A stretch of DNA of 64,000 nt, from assembly GCA_021818505.1 (NCBI GenBank), contig JAKADX010000016.1:1-64000 (forward strand), written 5' to 3'. Positions 38,664 through 47,558 of this stretch are shown here, in pieces (position 1 is the stretch's first letter; the number at the start of each line of letters is the position of its first letter). The notes under the pieces were generated by a model. That model was given only the letters and a program-made list of their open reading frames with translations. It had not been told where the DNA came from and did no database searches. The DNA is from Pseudomonadota bacterium (GTDB lineage Bacteria > Pseudomonadota > Alphaproteobacteria > Acetobacterales > Acetobacteraceae). The translations under genes were made by a program, and so were the position numbers.

Positions 38664-40763
38664 ATGGGGGCGCTGATGCGGCGGCTGATGCGGTCGCTGC
38701 TCGACCGCGTCGCGCGAGGGCGTGCGGACGACGGGACGGACGCGGCGTTGCGCGAGGCGGTCGCATCCGCCGAATCGGCGCGCCGGGCGCTGGCGGAAGC
38801 CGAGGCGCGGCTGCGGCTGTCACTCGCGGCGGTGGATGTCTCGGTCTATGAGATCGACCTTGCCGGGGACCGGGTCTGGTTCGATCACCGTGCCACGACG
38901 TTGAGCCGGGGGTTGCTGCCGTCCGATACCTGGCTGTCGCGTTCCGATCCGCGGTGGTGCGAGTGGCTGGAGCGCATCCATCCCGACGACCGGGAGCAGC
39001 GCCAGACTCAATTGCGGGCGATCCTCGACGGCACCGCCGAATCGTTCGCATTCACCTACCGTTTCCGCGACCCTGACAATGTCTGGCGCTGGCTCGTCCA
39101 TCGCGGCGCCGTAGTGGCGCACGTGCCAGGCACCGGAGGGCCGCTGCGCATCGTCGCGGTGGCGCGCGACGCGACGGAGCAATACGACCGCGCTGCCGCC
39201 CTGGAACGCAAGGTGGCCGAGCGGACGGTGGCCCTGGAAGAGCGCGAACGGCGATATCGCGGCATTTTCGAATCTGCCTTCCAGCTTACCGCGCTGTTGA
39301 GCCGCGACGGCGTGGTCCTGGAGCTGAATCGCGCCGCGCTGCAGTTTCATGGCCTGACGGAATGCGAGGCGATCGGCCGGCCGGCCTGGGAGTTCGGTCC
39401 CTGGGCGCGTTCGCCGCGTGCCGTCGCGGCGTTCAAAGCGCGACTGGCGCGGGCTGCCGCCGGCGAGTTCGTGCGTTACGAGACGTGCCAGCCGGACGCC
39501 TCGGGTCGCAGGCTCAACTTCGACTTCTCGCTCAAGCCGATTTTCGACGAGGCCGGCAAGGTCACGCTGCTGGTCGCCGAGGCGCGCGACATCACCGATC
39601 GGGCGGGGTTGCAGGCGCAACTCGTGCAGGCGCAGAAGATGGAAGTGGTCGGGCAGTTGACCGGCGGCGTCGCGCACGACTTCAACAACCTGTTGCAGGC
39701 GCTGGTCGGCAATCTCGACCTGATCCGCCGGCTCGGCGAGAGCACGGGCGACGAGCGGCTGCAGCACCTGACGGCGAATGCGCAGCGCGCGGCGGCGCGC
39801 GGGACGCGTCTTACCCGCCAGTTGCTGGCGTTCTCGCGGCGCCAGCAGCTGCGGTCGGAACGTGTCGACGTATGCCGCCTGACCGGCGGGATGATCGAGT
39901 TGCTGCGGCGTGCTGCCGGCGAGACGGTAGATCTGGATCTCTCCGTGGCATCTGACGTGTGGCTCTGCCAGATCGACCCGACGCAGTTCGAAACGACACT
40001 GCTCAACCTCGTGATCAATGCCCGCGACGCCATGCCCGAGGGCGGCACGGTGCGCATTGTCGCCGACAAGGCGGAACTGGGCGCGGAGGAGGCCCACAGG
40101 CTCGAGGTGCCGCCGGGCGATTATGTGCGGGTGGACGTGATCGACAGCGGCTGCGGCATCGCTCCGCAGGACCTGGCCCGTTTGTTCGAACCGTTCTTCA
40201 CCACAAAGGAATCGGGCAAGGGCAGCGGACTGGGACTGGCGATGGTACACGGCTTTGCCCGGCAGTCCGGCGGGACGGTCACGGTGACCAGTGAGCCCGG
40301 TTGCGGCACCACGTTCTCGCTGTACCTGCCGCGCGCTGCGGAGCCGGTCGCGCCGGAGCCAACGCGCCCGCAAGCCCCGCCGGCAGTGCGCGCCGAACGT
40401 CACGACGTTCTGGTGGTCGAGGACGACGTCGAAGTGCGTGAGGCCATGCAGTTCGCGCTGTCCGATGCCGGATACAGCGTCCGCACCGCCGGTGAGGCGG
40501 ACGCGGCGCTCGCTGTGCTGATGAGCGATACGCCGCTCGACCTGCTCGTGTGCGACGTGACGCTGCCCGGCAGCATGGACGGACTGGAAATCGCCGCGAT
40601 CGCGCGGCGGCGGCGCCCCGATCTGCGCATCCTGCTCGCCTCCGGCTACGGCGGGGAGGAACTGCACGGCGCCGAGGGCTTCGACATGCTGGCCAAGCCG
40701 TTTTCGCAGGCCGAACTGCTGCTGCGGGTCGCCCAGGCCTGCGCGCGCGTCGCCGCCGGCTGA
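38664..40763 (+). CDS. Hybrid sensor histidine kinase (PAS-PAS-HisKA-HATPase-receiver)
   Basis: About 699 residues, soluble. After a short coiled coil (ESARRALAEAEARLRLSLAAV) come two PAS modules (~45-170 and ~190-325). The first has a PAC-like tail (PLRIVAVARDATEQYDR). The dimerisation/phospho-acceptor box is GGVAHDFNNLLQAL (His ~338), of the HWE/NtrB-like AHDFNN kind. The ATPase domain shows NLVINARDAMP, VIDSGCGI, FFTTKESGKGSGLGLAMV. A C-terminal receiver domain has VVEDDVEVREAM, the phospho-Asp in LLVCDVTLPG (~631) and LAKPF. No output domain or separate regulator lies nearby, so it probably feeds a phosphorelay elsewhere. ATG 38664 or 38676 starts it. Confidence 0.9.
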   Translation: MGALMRRLMRSLLDRVARGRADDGTDAALREAVASAESARRALAEAEARLRLSLAAVDVSVYEIDLAGDRVWFDHRATTLSRGLLPSDTWLSRSDPRWCEWLERIHPDDREQRQTQLRAILDGTAESFAFTYRFRDPDNVWRWLVHRGAVVAHVPGTGGPLRIVAVARDATEQYDRAAALERKVAERTVALEERERRYRGIFESAFQLTALLSRDGVVLELNRAALQFHGLTECEAIGRPAWEFGPWARSPRAVAAFKARLARAAAGEFVRYETCQPDASGRRLNFDFSLKPIFDEAGKVTLLVAEARDITDRAGLQAQLVQAQKMEVVGQLTGGVAHDFNNLLQALVGNLDLIRRLGESTGDERLQHLTANAQRAAARGTRLTRQLLAFSRRQQLRSERVDVCRLTGGMIELLRRAAGETVDLDLSVASDVWLCQIDPTQFETTLLNLVINARDAMPEGGTVRIVADKAELGAEEAHRLEVPPGDYVRVDVIDSGCGIAPQDLARLFEPFFTTKESGKGSGLGLAMVHGFARQSGGTVTVTSEPGCGTTFSLYLPRAAEPVAPEPTRPQAPPAVRAERHDVLVVEDDVEVREAMQFALSDAGYSVRTAGEADAALAVLMSDTPLDLLVCDVTLPGSMDGLEIAAIARRRRPDLRILLASGYGGEELHGAEGFDMLAKPFSQAELLLRVAQACARVAAG

Positions 40764-40833
40764 ACGGTGCCGGCGATCTGGCCCGCCCGGCCCTGCCCGA
40801 CTAAGCTTCCGGCGCAGCGCGGGGGAGGTGACG

Positions 40834-42468
40834 ATGGCGGACGATCCGACGGTCTGGCAGCTTGGGCTGGAAAAGAACGCCGCCAACTTCGTCGCCCTGA
40901 CCCCCTTGTCGTTCCTGGCGCGCACCGCCTCGGTCTATCCGGCCCGACCGGCGATCGTGCATGGCGAGGTGCGGCGAAGCTGGGGCGAGGTCCATGCGCG
41001 CTGCCGGCGGCTCGCTTCGGCGCTGGCGCGGCGCGGGCTGGGACGCGGCGACGTGGTGGCGATCATCGCGCCCAACATCCCGGCGATGGTGGAGGCGCAT
41101 TTCGGCGTGCCGATGGCCGGGTGCGTGCTGAACACGCTGAACACGCGGCTGGATGCCGCGACGCTGCGCTTCATGCTGGAGCATGGCGGAGCGAAGCTGC
41201 TGCTGGTCGATCGGGAATTCGCGCCGGTGATGCGCGCGGCGCTGTCCGGCATGGCCGCACCGCCCGAAGTGGTCGATATCGAGGACGCGGCGACCGCCGG
41301 GACGGCATCGCTGGGCGCGCTCACCTATGAAGCCCTTCTGGAGCAGGGCGACCTCGATTTCGCTTGGCTCGCGCCGCAGGACGAGTGGGACGCGATCTCG
41401 CTCAACTACACGTCCGGCACCACCGGCGATCCCAAGGGCGTCGTGTATCACCATCGCGGCGCGTATCTGAACGCCGTCAGCAACATCCTCGGCTGGAGCG
41501 GGATGGGGCGGCATCCGGTCTATCTGTGGACGCTGCCGCTGTTTCACTGCAACGGCTGGTGCTTCCCCTGGTCGATCGCGGCGGTGGCCGGCGTGAATGT
41601 GTGCCTGCGGCGCGTCGAGGCGGCGGCGATGTGGACGGCGATCAGGCGCGAGCGGGTGACGCATATGTGTGGCGCGCCGATCGTGTACGCGATGCTGGTC
41701 GACGCGCCGGCGGAGATGCGGGCAGGCGTCGATCACGCGATCGCCGGCCAGATCGCCGCCGCCGCACCGCCGCCGGCGCTGATCGAGGGCTGCACGCGCG
41801 CCGGTATCGAGCTGACGCATGTCTATGGGCTCACGGAAACATACGGGCCGGCCAGCGTGTGCGCCTGGCAGGAGGAATGGGCGGATCTGCCGCTGGATGC
41901 GCGCGCCGACCGGCTCAGCCGCCAGGGCGTGACGGCCGTGCTGCAGGAGGCGATGGAAGTGCTCGATCCGGACACGCTGCGTCCGGTGCCGCGCGACGGC
42001 CACACGATGGGCGAGATCATGTTCCGCGGCAACATTACCATGAAGGGCTACCTGAAGAATCCTGCGAGCACGGCGAAGGCGTTCGCCGGCGGCTGGTTCC
42101 GCACCGGTGACCTCGCGGTGGTGCACGCGGACGGCTACGCGAAGATCCAGGATCGCTCGAAGGACATCATCATCTCCGGCGGCGAGAACATCTCCTCGCT
42201 TGAAGTCGAGGAGGCGCTGTATCGCCATCCCGCCGTGATGCACGCCGCCGTGGTGGCGCAGCCGGACGAGAAATGGGGCGAGGTCCCCTGCGCGGTCCTG
42301 GAAATGCGCCCGGGCATGAGCGCGACCGAGGACGAGATCATCGCGTTCTGCCGCGAGCGCATGGCCCGCTACAAGGTGCCCAAGCGCGTACTGTTCCGTG
42401 AGATTCCCAAGACCTCGACGGGCAAGATCCAGAAGCACTTGCTGCGTGAGATGGTCGCCGGGCGGTGA
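40834..42468 (+). CDS. Acyl-CoA synthetase (AMP-forming), medium-chain/DmdB-like group
   Basis: 544 residues, ANL superfamily. The AMP-binding P-loop is LNYTSGTTGDPKGVVYHHRG. Other motifs are YLWTLPLFHCNGWCFPW, VYGLTETYGP, GWFRTGDLAVVHADGYAKIQDRSKDIIISGGENISSLEVEE and the C-terminal catalytic Lys in PKTSTGKIQKHLLRE. The sequence style (LFHCNGWCFPW, ITMKGYLKNPASTAKAF) fits the group of medium-chain fatty-acyl and methylmercaptopropionyl-CoA ligases. GGGGGAGG lies 5 bases before ATG 40834. Its stop overlaps the GTG of the cytochrome P450 gene, so the two products are likely used together, for instance on a fatty acid. Confidence 0.9.
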   Translation: MADDPTVWQLGLEKNAANFVALTPLSFLARTASVYPARPAIVHGEVRRSWGEVHARCRRLASALARRGLGRGDVVAIIAPNIPAMVEAHFGVPMAGCVLNTLNTRLDAATLRFMLEHGGAKLLLVDREFAPVMRAALSGMAAPPEVVDIEDAATAGTASLGALTYEALLEQGDLDFAWLAPQDEWDAISLNYTSGTTGDPKGVVYHHRGAYLNAVSNILGWSGMGRHPVYLWTLPLFHCNGWCFPWSIAAVAGVNVCLRRVEAAAMWTAIRRERVTHMCGAPIVYAMLVDAPAEMRAGVDHAIAGQIAAAAPPPALIEGCTRAGIELTHVYGLTETYGPASVCAWQEEWADLPLDARADRLSRQGVTAVLQEAMEVLDPDTLRPVPRDGHTMGEIMFRGNITMKGYLKNPASTAKAFAGGWFRTGDLAVVHADGYAKIQDRSKDIIISGGENISSLEVEEALYRHPAVMHAAVVAQPDEKWGEVPCAVLEMRPGMSATEDEIIAFCRERMARYKVPKRVLFREIPKTSTGKIQKHLLREMVAGR

Positions 42469-43826
42469 ACGCGCCGTTCGTCCCGCCGCGGCCCCCGGTC
42501 GCCACGGACGATGCCGGGCTGTCGGATTTCCTGCTGGCGGTGCGCACGAACGCGCTGAAGATGTGGCGTGCGGAGGCGTACGAGCAGGACGTGACGATCG
42601 GCCATGCGCTCGGCCAGCCCTGGATGCTGCTGAATGCGCCGGAGGCGATTCAGCATGTGCTGGTGGACAATCCCACCGGCTATCGCCGCACAGCCGCGTC
42701 TATCCGCATCCTCTGGCCCATCACTGGCCGCGGGCTGCTGCTCGCCGAGGGGAACGAGTGGCGCTGGCAGCGCCGCACGACGGCGCCGGCGCTGGCGCCG
42801 CGCATGATGCCGCTGCTGCTGCCCCACATGGCGCACGCGGCGCGGGCGGCGCTGCCGGGACTGCGGGACGCGGCGGCCGCGGGTCCGGTCGATCTGCTGG
42901 CGGCGATGCAGCGCGTCACCCTCGATGTCGCGGCGCGGGCGATGTTCTCGCTGGATGCGGAGGGATTCGCCGCGCGCCTGCGCAGCGAACTCGCGGGATT
43001 CGCCGAGCGGCTGGCGCGTCCGACCCCGCTCGACCTGCTGTTGCCGCCCGGCCTGCCCTCGCCGCGCGACGTGGCGCGATGGCGGTTCCGCCGCCGCTGG
43101 GTGCGGCTGATGGACGCGATCGTGGCGGCGCGCGCGGCCGCGCCCCCGGGCGCCGGGCCGCGCGACGTCTATGACCTGCTGCGCGCCGCCCGCGACCCGG
43201 AGCGCGGCGCCGGTTTCACCCCGGCGCAGTTGCGCGACCAGATCGCCACCCTGATCGTCGCCGGCCACGAAACCACGGCGCTCGCCCTGTTCTGGTCGCT
43301 TTATTTGTTAGCCAAGGCGCCGGTGACGCAGCAGCGCGTGGCCGATGAGGTGGCCGGGCTCGATCTCGGCCCCGACGGTGCGGCGGCGGCGCTGCCGCGC
43401 CTGCCGTTCACCGCCGCCGTCATCAATGAGGCGCTGCGGCTGTTCCCGCCGGCCTTCACCCTGGTCCGGCAGGCGCGCACGGCCGATCGGGCCGGCGGGG
43501 TGGCGATCCCGCGCGGGGCGGTGGTGATGATTGCACCCTGGGTCCTGCACCGCCACCGCCGCCTGTGGAACGAGCCGGACGCATTCCTGCCGGAGCGGTT
43601 TCTGCCGGGGGCGCCGACGCCGCCGCGCTACGCGTATCTGCCGTTCGGTGCCGGGCCGCGGGTCTGCGTGGGCGCGCAGTTCGCGCTTGCCGAGGCGACG
43701 CTGGTCCTGGCGACGCTGGTGCAGGCGTTCCGCATCACGCTGACGGGGACGCGCCCGGTTCTGCCCGCCCCCGTAATCACGACCCAGCCGGATCATGCGC
43801 CGGGCTTCCTGCTCACGGCGACGTGA
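42465..43826 (+). CDS. Cytochrome P450
   Basis: 453 residues starting at GTG 42465 within the previous stop (GTGA). The I-helix oxygen-activation motif is IVAGHETTALALFW, the ExxR is in VINEALRLFPPAF, the PERF-like segment is FLPERFLPG, and the heme loop is YLPFGAGPRVCVGAQFALAEATL with the thiolate Cys about residue 400. The pattern resembles bacterial fatty-acid/alkane-type P450s (CYP4-like length and ERF context). It is soluble, with no membrane anchor. No ferredoxin gene is adjacent. Coupling to an acyl-CoA synthetase points to oxidation of a carboxylic acid or its precursor. Confidence 0.93.
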   Translation: MNAPFVPPRPPVATDDAGLSDFLLAVRTNALKMWRAEAYEQDVTIGHALGQPWMLLNAPEAIQHVLVDNPTGYRRTAASIRILWPITGRGLLLAEGNEWRWQRRTTAPALAPRMMPLLLPHMAHAARAALPGLRDAAAAGPVDLLAAMQRVTLDVAARAMFSLDAEGFAARLRSELAGFAERLARPTPLDLLLPPGLPSPRDVARWRFRRRWVRLMDAIVAARAAAPPGAGPRDVYDLLRAARDPERGAGFTPAQLRDQIATLIVAGHETTALALFWSLYLLAKAPVTQQRVADEVAGLDLGPDGAAAALPRLPFTAAVINEALRLFPPAFTLVRQARTADRAGGVAIPRGAVVMIAPWVLHRHRRLWNEPDAFLPERFLPGAPTPPRYAYLPFGAGPRVCVGAQFALAEATLVLATLVQAFRITLTGTRPVLPAPVITTQPDHAPGFLLTAT

Positions 43827-43961
43827 GAGCAGAAGCCGATGCGCAAAAAAATTCGCTTTCCTTTCCCGGCAGGCATGACTATCGGGTAATTCGGTCCCGA
43901 GGCGGGCGGCGCATGGGCGTGCGCGTGCTGGCGGGCGCCAAGAACACTTGGGAGGACGTCG

Positions 43962-45677
43962 ATGCTAACGAGGAAGCAGGCGGTTATCGCCGGCGCGGCA
44001 ATTGTGCTCGGCCTGGCGTTCGGTCCGGCGCGGGCGCAGCCGGTGGACACGGCACGGATCGCCGCCGCAAATCCGAACGACTGGCTGACCTATCACGGCT
44101 CCTATAACAGCTGGAGCTACAGCGGGCTCGACCAGATCAATTCCAATAACGTCAAGGATCTGTCGGTTGCCTGGATCCATGTCCCCGGTAGGTCTACGCG
44201 CGGCCTGCAGTCGATGCCGCTGGTGGCCGATGGCATTCTGTACTACACCGGCTCCTACAGCCGCACGTTCGCGCTCGACGGTGCGACCGGCAAGCTGATC
44301 TGGTCGTATTTCCCCGAACTCGACGACGCGCTGGTCGCTCGGCAGACGCACTCGCCGTACAACCGCGGCGTTGCCCTCGGCGAGGGGAAGGTGTTTGTCG
44401 GCACCGTCGATGGCCGCCTGATCGCGCTCGACATGAAGACCGGCAAGCCGGTCTGGGACAAGAAGTTGCAGGATTCGGCCAAGCTGACGGTCGGGTTCAC
44501 CGGAGCGCCGCTCTATGCCAACGGCACGGTGGTGATCGGCAGCCAGGGCGGCGAGTGGCCGGGCCGCGGCCCGATCTATGGGGTCGATGCCGCGACCGGC
44601 AACGTCAAGTGGACGTTCCTGACGGTCGCCCCCGACGAGGAGACGAAGAAGACCTGGGGCAACGATTCCTGGCGCACCGGCGGCGGTGGCGGCTGGATGC
44701 CGGGCGGCTATGACGCGGCAAGCAACACGATCTACTGGGGCACCGCCAACCCGGCACCGCTGTATGACTGGGCCGGCAAGGACTGGATGACGACCGGCGC
44801 GCGCCCTGGCACGAACCTCTACACCACGTCGGTCCTTCGCCTGGACCTCGCGACCGGCAAGCTTGTCAGCTATCATCAGGAACTGCCGCACGACGAATGG
44901 GACTTCGACAGTGCGCCCGGCGAGTTCGTGATGCTCAATCGTGGCGGCAAGACCTACATCGTGCATCCGAACAAGAGCGGGTTCATCTTCGTCTATGACG
45001 AGAACCTGAAGGTTCAGAACGTCTACCCGCTGATCAAGAACTACAATTTCGTCAAGGGGATCGATCCCAAGACGGGCGAACTGATCGGGCGTCGCGCCAT
45101 GACGGCCGGCAAGCAGAGCGAGCCGCTGTGCCCGGCGATTGACGGCGGCATCAGCTGGAACCACGGCAGCTACAATCCCAAGACCGGCCTTTACTACAAG
45201 ATCGGCAACGAGTGGTGCATCGATCTGGAGATCGTCAAGACCACCCCGGTGACGCAGCCGGTGGTGCAGCTCAACATCGGGGCGAACTTCCACGAAGTGC
45301 CGCCTCCGGGTGGCCAGATCTACGGCCATCTTGACGCCATCGACCCGATCACCGGCGTCAAGAGCTGGGAGGTGCGCTTCCCCGAACCGCCGATGGCGAG
45401 CGTGCTGTCCACCGGCGGCAACCTGGTGTTCGTGCCCGACAGCCGCGGCATCATCCATGCATATGATGCGCGGACCGGTGCGGAACTGTGGAACCACAGC
45501 GACGGCACCGGCCACCAGGGCGGCATCGTCAGCTACATGGCGGGTGGCAAGCAGTACGTCGCCGTCACCGCCGGGTTCGGCGGCATGGTGAGCGACGGCT
45601 TCGGTGCCATGTTCGGCGAGCCGTACAAGAGCATGCCGCGTGACGAAGGGCTGCTGATCGTCTATTCGCTGAAGTAG
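43962..45677 (+). CDS. Periplasmic PQQ-dependent alcohol dehydrogenase with lanthanide-type metal site
   Basis: 571 residues. Signal peptide to ~25 (GPARA|QP), then an eight-bladed quinoprotein propeller with repeated Trp motifs (LDGATGKLIWSYFP; LDMKTGKPVWDKKL; VDAATGNVKWTFL; YDARTGAELWNHS). Metal/PQQ ligands line up with methanol dehydrogenases: Glu198 (SQGGEWPG), Asn263 (GTANPAPL), catalytic Asp314 and an extra Asp316 in HDEWDFD. The second Asp is the mark of lanthanide-dependent (XoxF-type) enzymes; calcium MxaF has Ala there. The vicinal Cys-Cys before NRG(V/L)A is absent (RQTHSPYNRGVA). GGGAGGA precedes the ATG. A cytochrome c and an XoxJ-like gene follow. Substrate unknown. Confidence 0.9.
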   Translation: MLTRKQAVIAGAAIVLGLAFGPARAQPVDTARIAAANPNDWLTYHGSYNSWSYSGLDQINSNNVKDLSVAWIHVPGRSTRGLQSMPLVADGILYYTGSYSRTFALDGATGKLIWSYFPELDDALVARQTHSPYNRGVALGEGKVFVGTVDGRLIALDMKTGKPVWDKKLQDSAKLTVGFTGAPLYANGTVVIGSQGGEWPGRGPIYGVDAATGNVKWTFLTVAPDEETKKTWGNDSWRTGGGGGWMPGGYDAASNTIYWGTANPAPLYDWAGKDWMTTGARPGTNLYTTSVLRLDLATGKLVSYHQELPHDEWDFDSAPGEFVMLNRGGKTYIVHPNKSGFIFVYDENLKVQNVYPLIKNYNFVKGIDPKTGELIGRRAMTAGKQSEPLCPAIDGGISWNHGSYNPKTGLYYKIGNEWCIDLEIVKTTPVTQPVVQLNIGANFHEVPPPGGQIYGHLDAIDPITGVKSWEVRFPEPPMASVLSTGGNLVFVPDSRGIIHAYDARTGAELWNHSDGTGHQGGIVSYMAGGKQYVAVTAGFGGMVSDGFGAMFGEPYKSMPRDEGLLIVYSLK

Positions 45678-45686
45678 CATGTGAAC

Positions 45687-45720
45687 ACCCGGGGGCGGCG
45701 CCGCCGCTCCCGGGTTTCTT
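45687..45720 (+). terminator. Strong hairpin between the PQQ dehydrogenase and cytochrome c genes
   Basis: ACCCGGGGGCGGC pairs with GCCGCTCCCGGGT (13 positions, one G-T wobble) around a GCC loop and is followed by TTCTT. It lies 10 bases after the stop, so it may end most transcripts and leave the cytochrome and binding-protein genes at lower levels. Confidence 0.7.
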
Positions 45721-45749
45721 CGCGGCCTGGATTTTTCAGAGCGAGTAGT

Positions 45750-46088
45750 ATGAAATTCCGCGTGACGAGAGTGATCGCGTCGGCGCTTGCCGTGACGCTG
45801 TGGTCTGTTGCGGCGATGGCGCAAACGCGTGAGGAGCCGGAGCCGAGATCGAACCTGAACGTGGAGGAACTGTTTTCCTCCACATGCGGCTTCTGCCATA
45901 TCGATGGCGGTCGGGAGGCCGGCCGCGGGCCGCAGTTGATGGATACGAAGCGCAGCGACGACTTCATCCGCAACCGGATCAAGAATGGCAAACCGGGCGC
46001 GATGCCGGCGTTCGGCGCGAGTTTCAGCGACGAAGACATCAACGCCATCATCTACTATATTCGTCACCTCAAGCCGGAGAAGGGATGA
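45750..46088 (+). CDS. Exported c-type cytochrome, probable electron acceptor of the PQQ dehydrogenase
   Basis: 112 residues from ATG 45750. Signal peptide ends about residue 24 (AAMA|QT). One heme site: Cys46-x-x-Cys49-His50 in STCGFCHIDGG. The distal ligand is probably Met85 in KPGAMPAFGASFS. The domain finishes SDEDINAIIYYIRHL, the usual class I cytochrome c helix. It lies between the dehydrogenase and an XoxJ-like protein, the position of cytochrome cL/XoxG in methanol-oxidation clusters, so electron transfer from the quinoprotein is the likely job. Its stop overlaps the next ATG. Confidence 0.88.
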   Translation: MKFRVTRVIASALAVTLWSVAAMAQTREEPEPRSNLNVEELFSSTCGFCHIDGGREAGRGPQLMDTKRSDDFIRNRIKNGKPGAMPAFGASFSDEDINAIIYYIRHLKPEKG

Positions 46089-46873
46089 CCCTGATGATGC
46101 CACACCGCCAGCTTCGTGCGCTGCTCGTTGGTGCGGTGCTGGCCGTGCTGGCCGTGGGCGCGGCGGATGCGCGAACCCTCGAACAGATTCGCGCCAGCGG
46201 CTCGATCGGGCTGTGCGTCCATCCCAATTCGCTGCCGTACGCCAGCAAGACCGCTGACCCTCCGGGGTTCCAGATCGAGATGGGCCGGGCGCTGGCCAAG
46301 CAGCTCGGGGTGTCGATGACCCCGGACTGGATCCTGATCGCCTATCAGGTGCCGCGCGCCGAGTGCGACATCCTGCTCGATATGATACACGAGCCGGAGG
46401 CGATGGATTTCGGCATCAAACTGACCAAGCCCTATTATCACAGCGGCGTCGGGCTGGCGGTGCCGGCGGACAGCAAGATCGCGTCGTTCCATGACCTCGA
46501 TGCCCATACCAAGGTGGCTGTGCAGACCGGGTCGCTCGTGGCGATGACATTGAGCAAGCGCCACATCCCGATCTCGGTCTTCGGTTTCGAGGACGACATG
46601 CTGGCGGCGCTCGCCACGCATGAGGTGGATGCCGCGGCAGTGACGCCGATTTCGATCGAGTACTACAATTTGCGCCATCCGGACGCGAAGCTGAAGGTTG
46701 TTCAGCCCGACGAGAGCGAGCATGACCTGGTGTGGAACATCGCCGTCGGCATGCGCCGTCCCGATGCGGCGTTGCGCGGCGCCATCGAGGCGGCGCTCGA
46801 CCGCCTGCGGGCCGATGGTACCATGGCCGCCATCTACGCCCGGTATGGCGTGACCCTGACGCCACCTAAATAA
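46085..46873 (+). CDS. XoxJ/MxaJ-like periplasmic binding protein associated with quinoprotein dehydrogenases
   Basis: 262 residues starting at ATG 46085 in the previous stop (ATGA). Signal peptide ends about residue 29 (GAADA|RT). It is a type II solute-binding fold: LEQIRASGSIGLCVHPNSLPYASK, GFQIEMGRALAKQLGVS, DFGIKLTKPYYHSGVGLAVP, KVAVQTGSLVAMTLSKR, then a C-terminal lobe ending RADGTMAAIYARYGVTL. Proteins of this group sit next to mxaF/xoxF dehydrogenases and help their maturation or activation rather than feed an ABC transporter. No ABC genes lie nearby, which agrees. Confidence 0.85.
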   Translation: MTLMMPHRQLRALLVGAVLAVLAVGAADARTLEQIRASGSIGLCVHPNSLPYASKTADPPGFQIEMGRALAKQLGVSMTPDWILIAYQVPRAECDILLDMIHEPEAMDFGIKLTKPYYHSGVGLAVPADSKIASFHDLDAHTKVAVQTGSLVAMTLSKRHIPISVFGFEDDMLAALATHEVDAAAVTPISIEYYNLRHPDAKLKVVQPDESEHDLVWNIAVGMRRPDAALRGAIEAALDRLRADGTMAAIYARYGVTLTPPK

Positions 46874-46888
46874 GCATTGCGCGGCGCG

Positions 46889-47548
46889 CTAGACTGGCAA
46901 GAGCAGGTCGGCGCCGTCGTTACGCACGTTGTTGACGCGCGTCGAGACCGGCCAGATGCGCAGGGCCGCCCGCGAGGTCCGCAGCAGTGCCGGGGCGTCG
47001 CCCGCGGTTTCGCCCAGCCACAGCGGCCAATCGGTCGGCTCGATCACCGCCGGCATCCGATCGTGCAGCGCGCGCACAACGTCGTTCGCCTCCGTGGTCA
47101 GGATGACGAAGCTGCGCAACACTTCGCCGTCCGGCGCACGCCAGCTGTCCCATAGACCGGCCAGCGCCAGCATGTCGCCATCGGCGCGGGCGATGGCATG
47201 TGGGCGTTTGCCCTGCGGGGTCGCCTGCCACTCATAAAAGGCGTCCGCCGGCACGAGGCAGCGCCGCCGCGCCAGCGCGTCACGGAACAGCGGCGATGTG
47301 GCGGCGGTCTCGCTGCGCGCGTTGATCGGCTGGCGGGCCGATTTCAGGTCGCGTGCCCAGTGCGGCACCAGCCCCCAGCGCAGCAGATCAAGATGACGCT
47401 GGCGTGTGTCGGGATGCAGGCGCACGACCGGAGCGAGCCGGGTCGGCGCCATGTTCCAGCTCGGCGCCACGTTGGGCGGCGGGTTGGTCGTGCCGAAGAT
47501 GGCACGCATCTCGTCGATCGGGCGGGAGAACACGAAGCGGCCACACAT
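46889..47548 (-). CDS. SRAP (SOS response-associated peptidase) family protein, YedK/HMCES-like
   Basis: 219 residues from ATG 47548; the track ORF starts far upstream. The catalytic Cys2 follows the initiator Met (MCGRFVF). Other landmarks are PSWNMAPT, LLRWGLVPHWA, PINARSETAATSPLFRDALARRRCLVPADAFYEW and LHDRMPAVI with the active-site His. These proteins crosslink to abasic sites in single-stranded DNA to shield them. The gene starts 10 bases after the YccF gene stop, so the two are probably co-transcribed. Confidence 0.94.
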   Translation of the reverse strand: MCGRFVFSRPIDEMRAIFGTTNPPPNVAPSWNMAPTRLAPVVRLHPDTRQRHLDLLRWGLVPHWARDLKSARQPINARSETAATSPLFRDALARRRCLVPADAFYEWQATPQGKRPHAIARADGDMLALAGLWDSWRAPDGEVLRSFVILTTEANDVVRALHDRMPAVIEPTDWPLWLGETAGDAPALLRTSRAALRIWPVSTRVNNVRNDGADLLLPV

Positions 47549-47558
47549 GGCGCCGTCC

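Noticed and set aside
38820-40925. A 701-aa minus-strand ORF over the hybrid kinase
   Set aside because: It is a GC-rich codon shadow of an unambiguous histidine kinase and has no recognisable domain.
43965-46103. A 712-aa minus-strand ORF over the PQQ dehydrogenase cluster
   Set aside because: The plus strand carries three clear exported proteins with signal peptides; the antisense frame shows no family motif.
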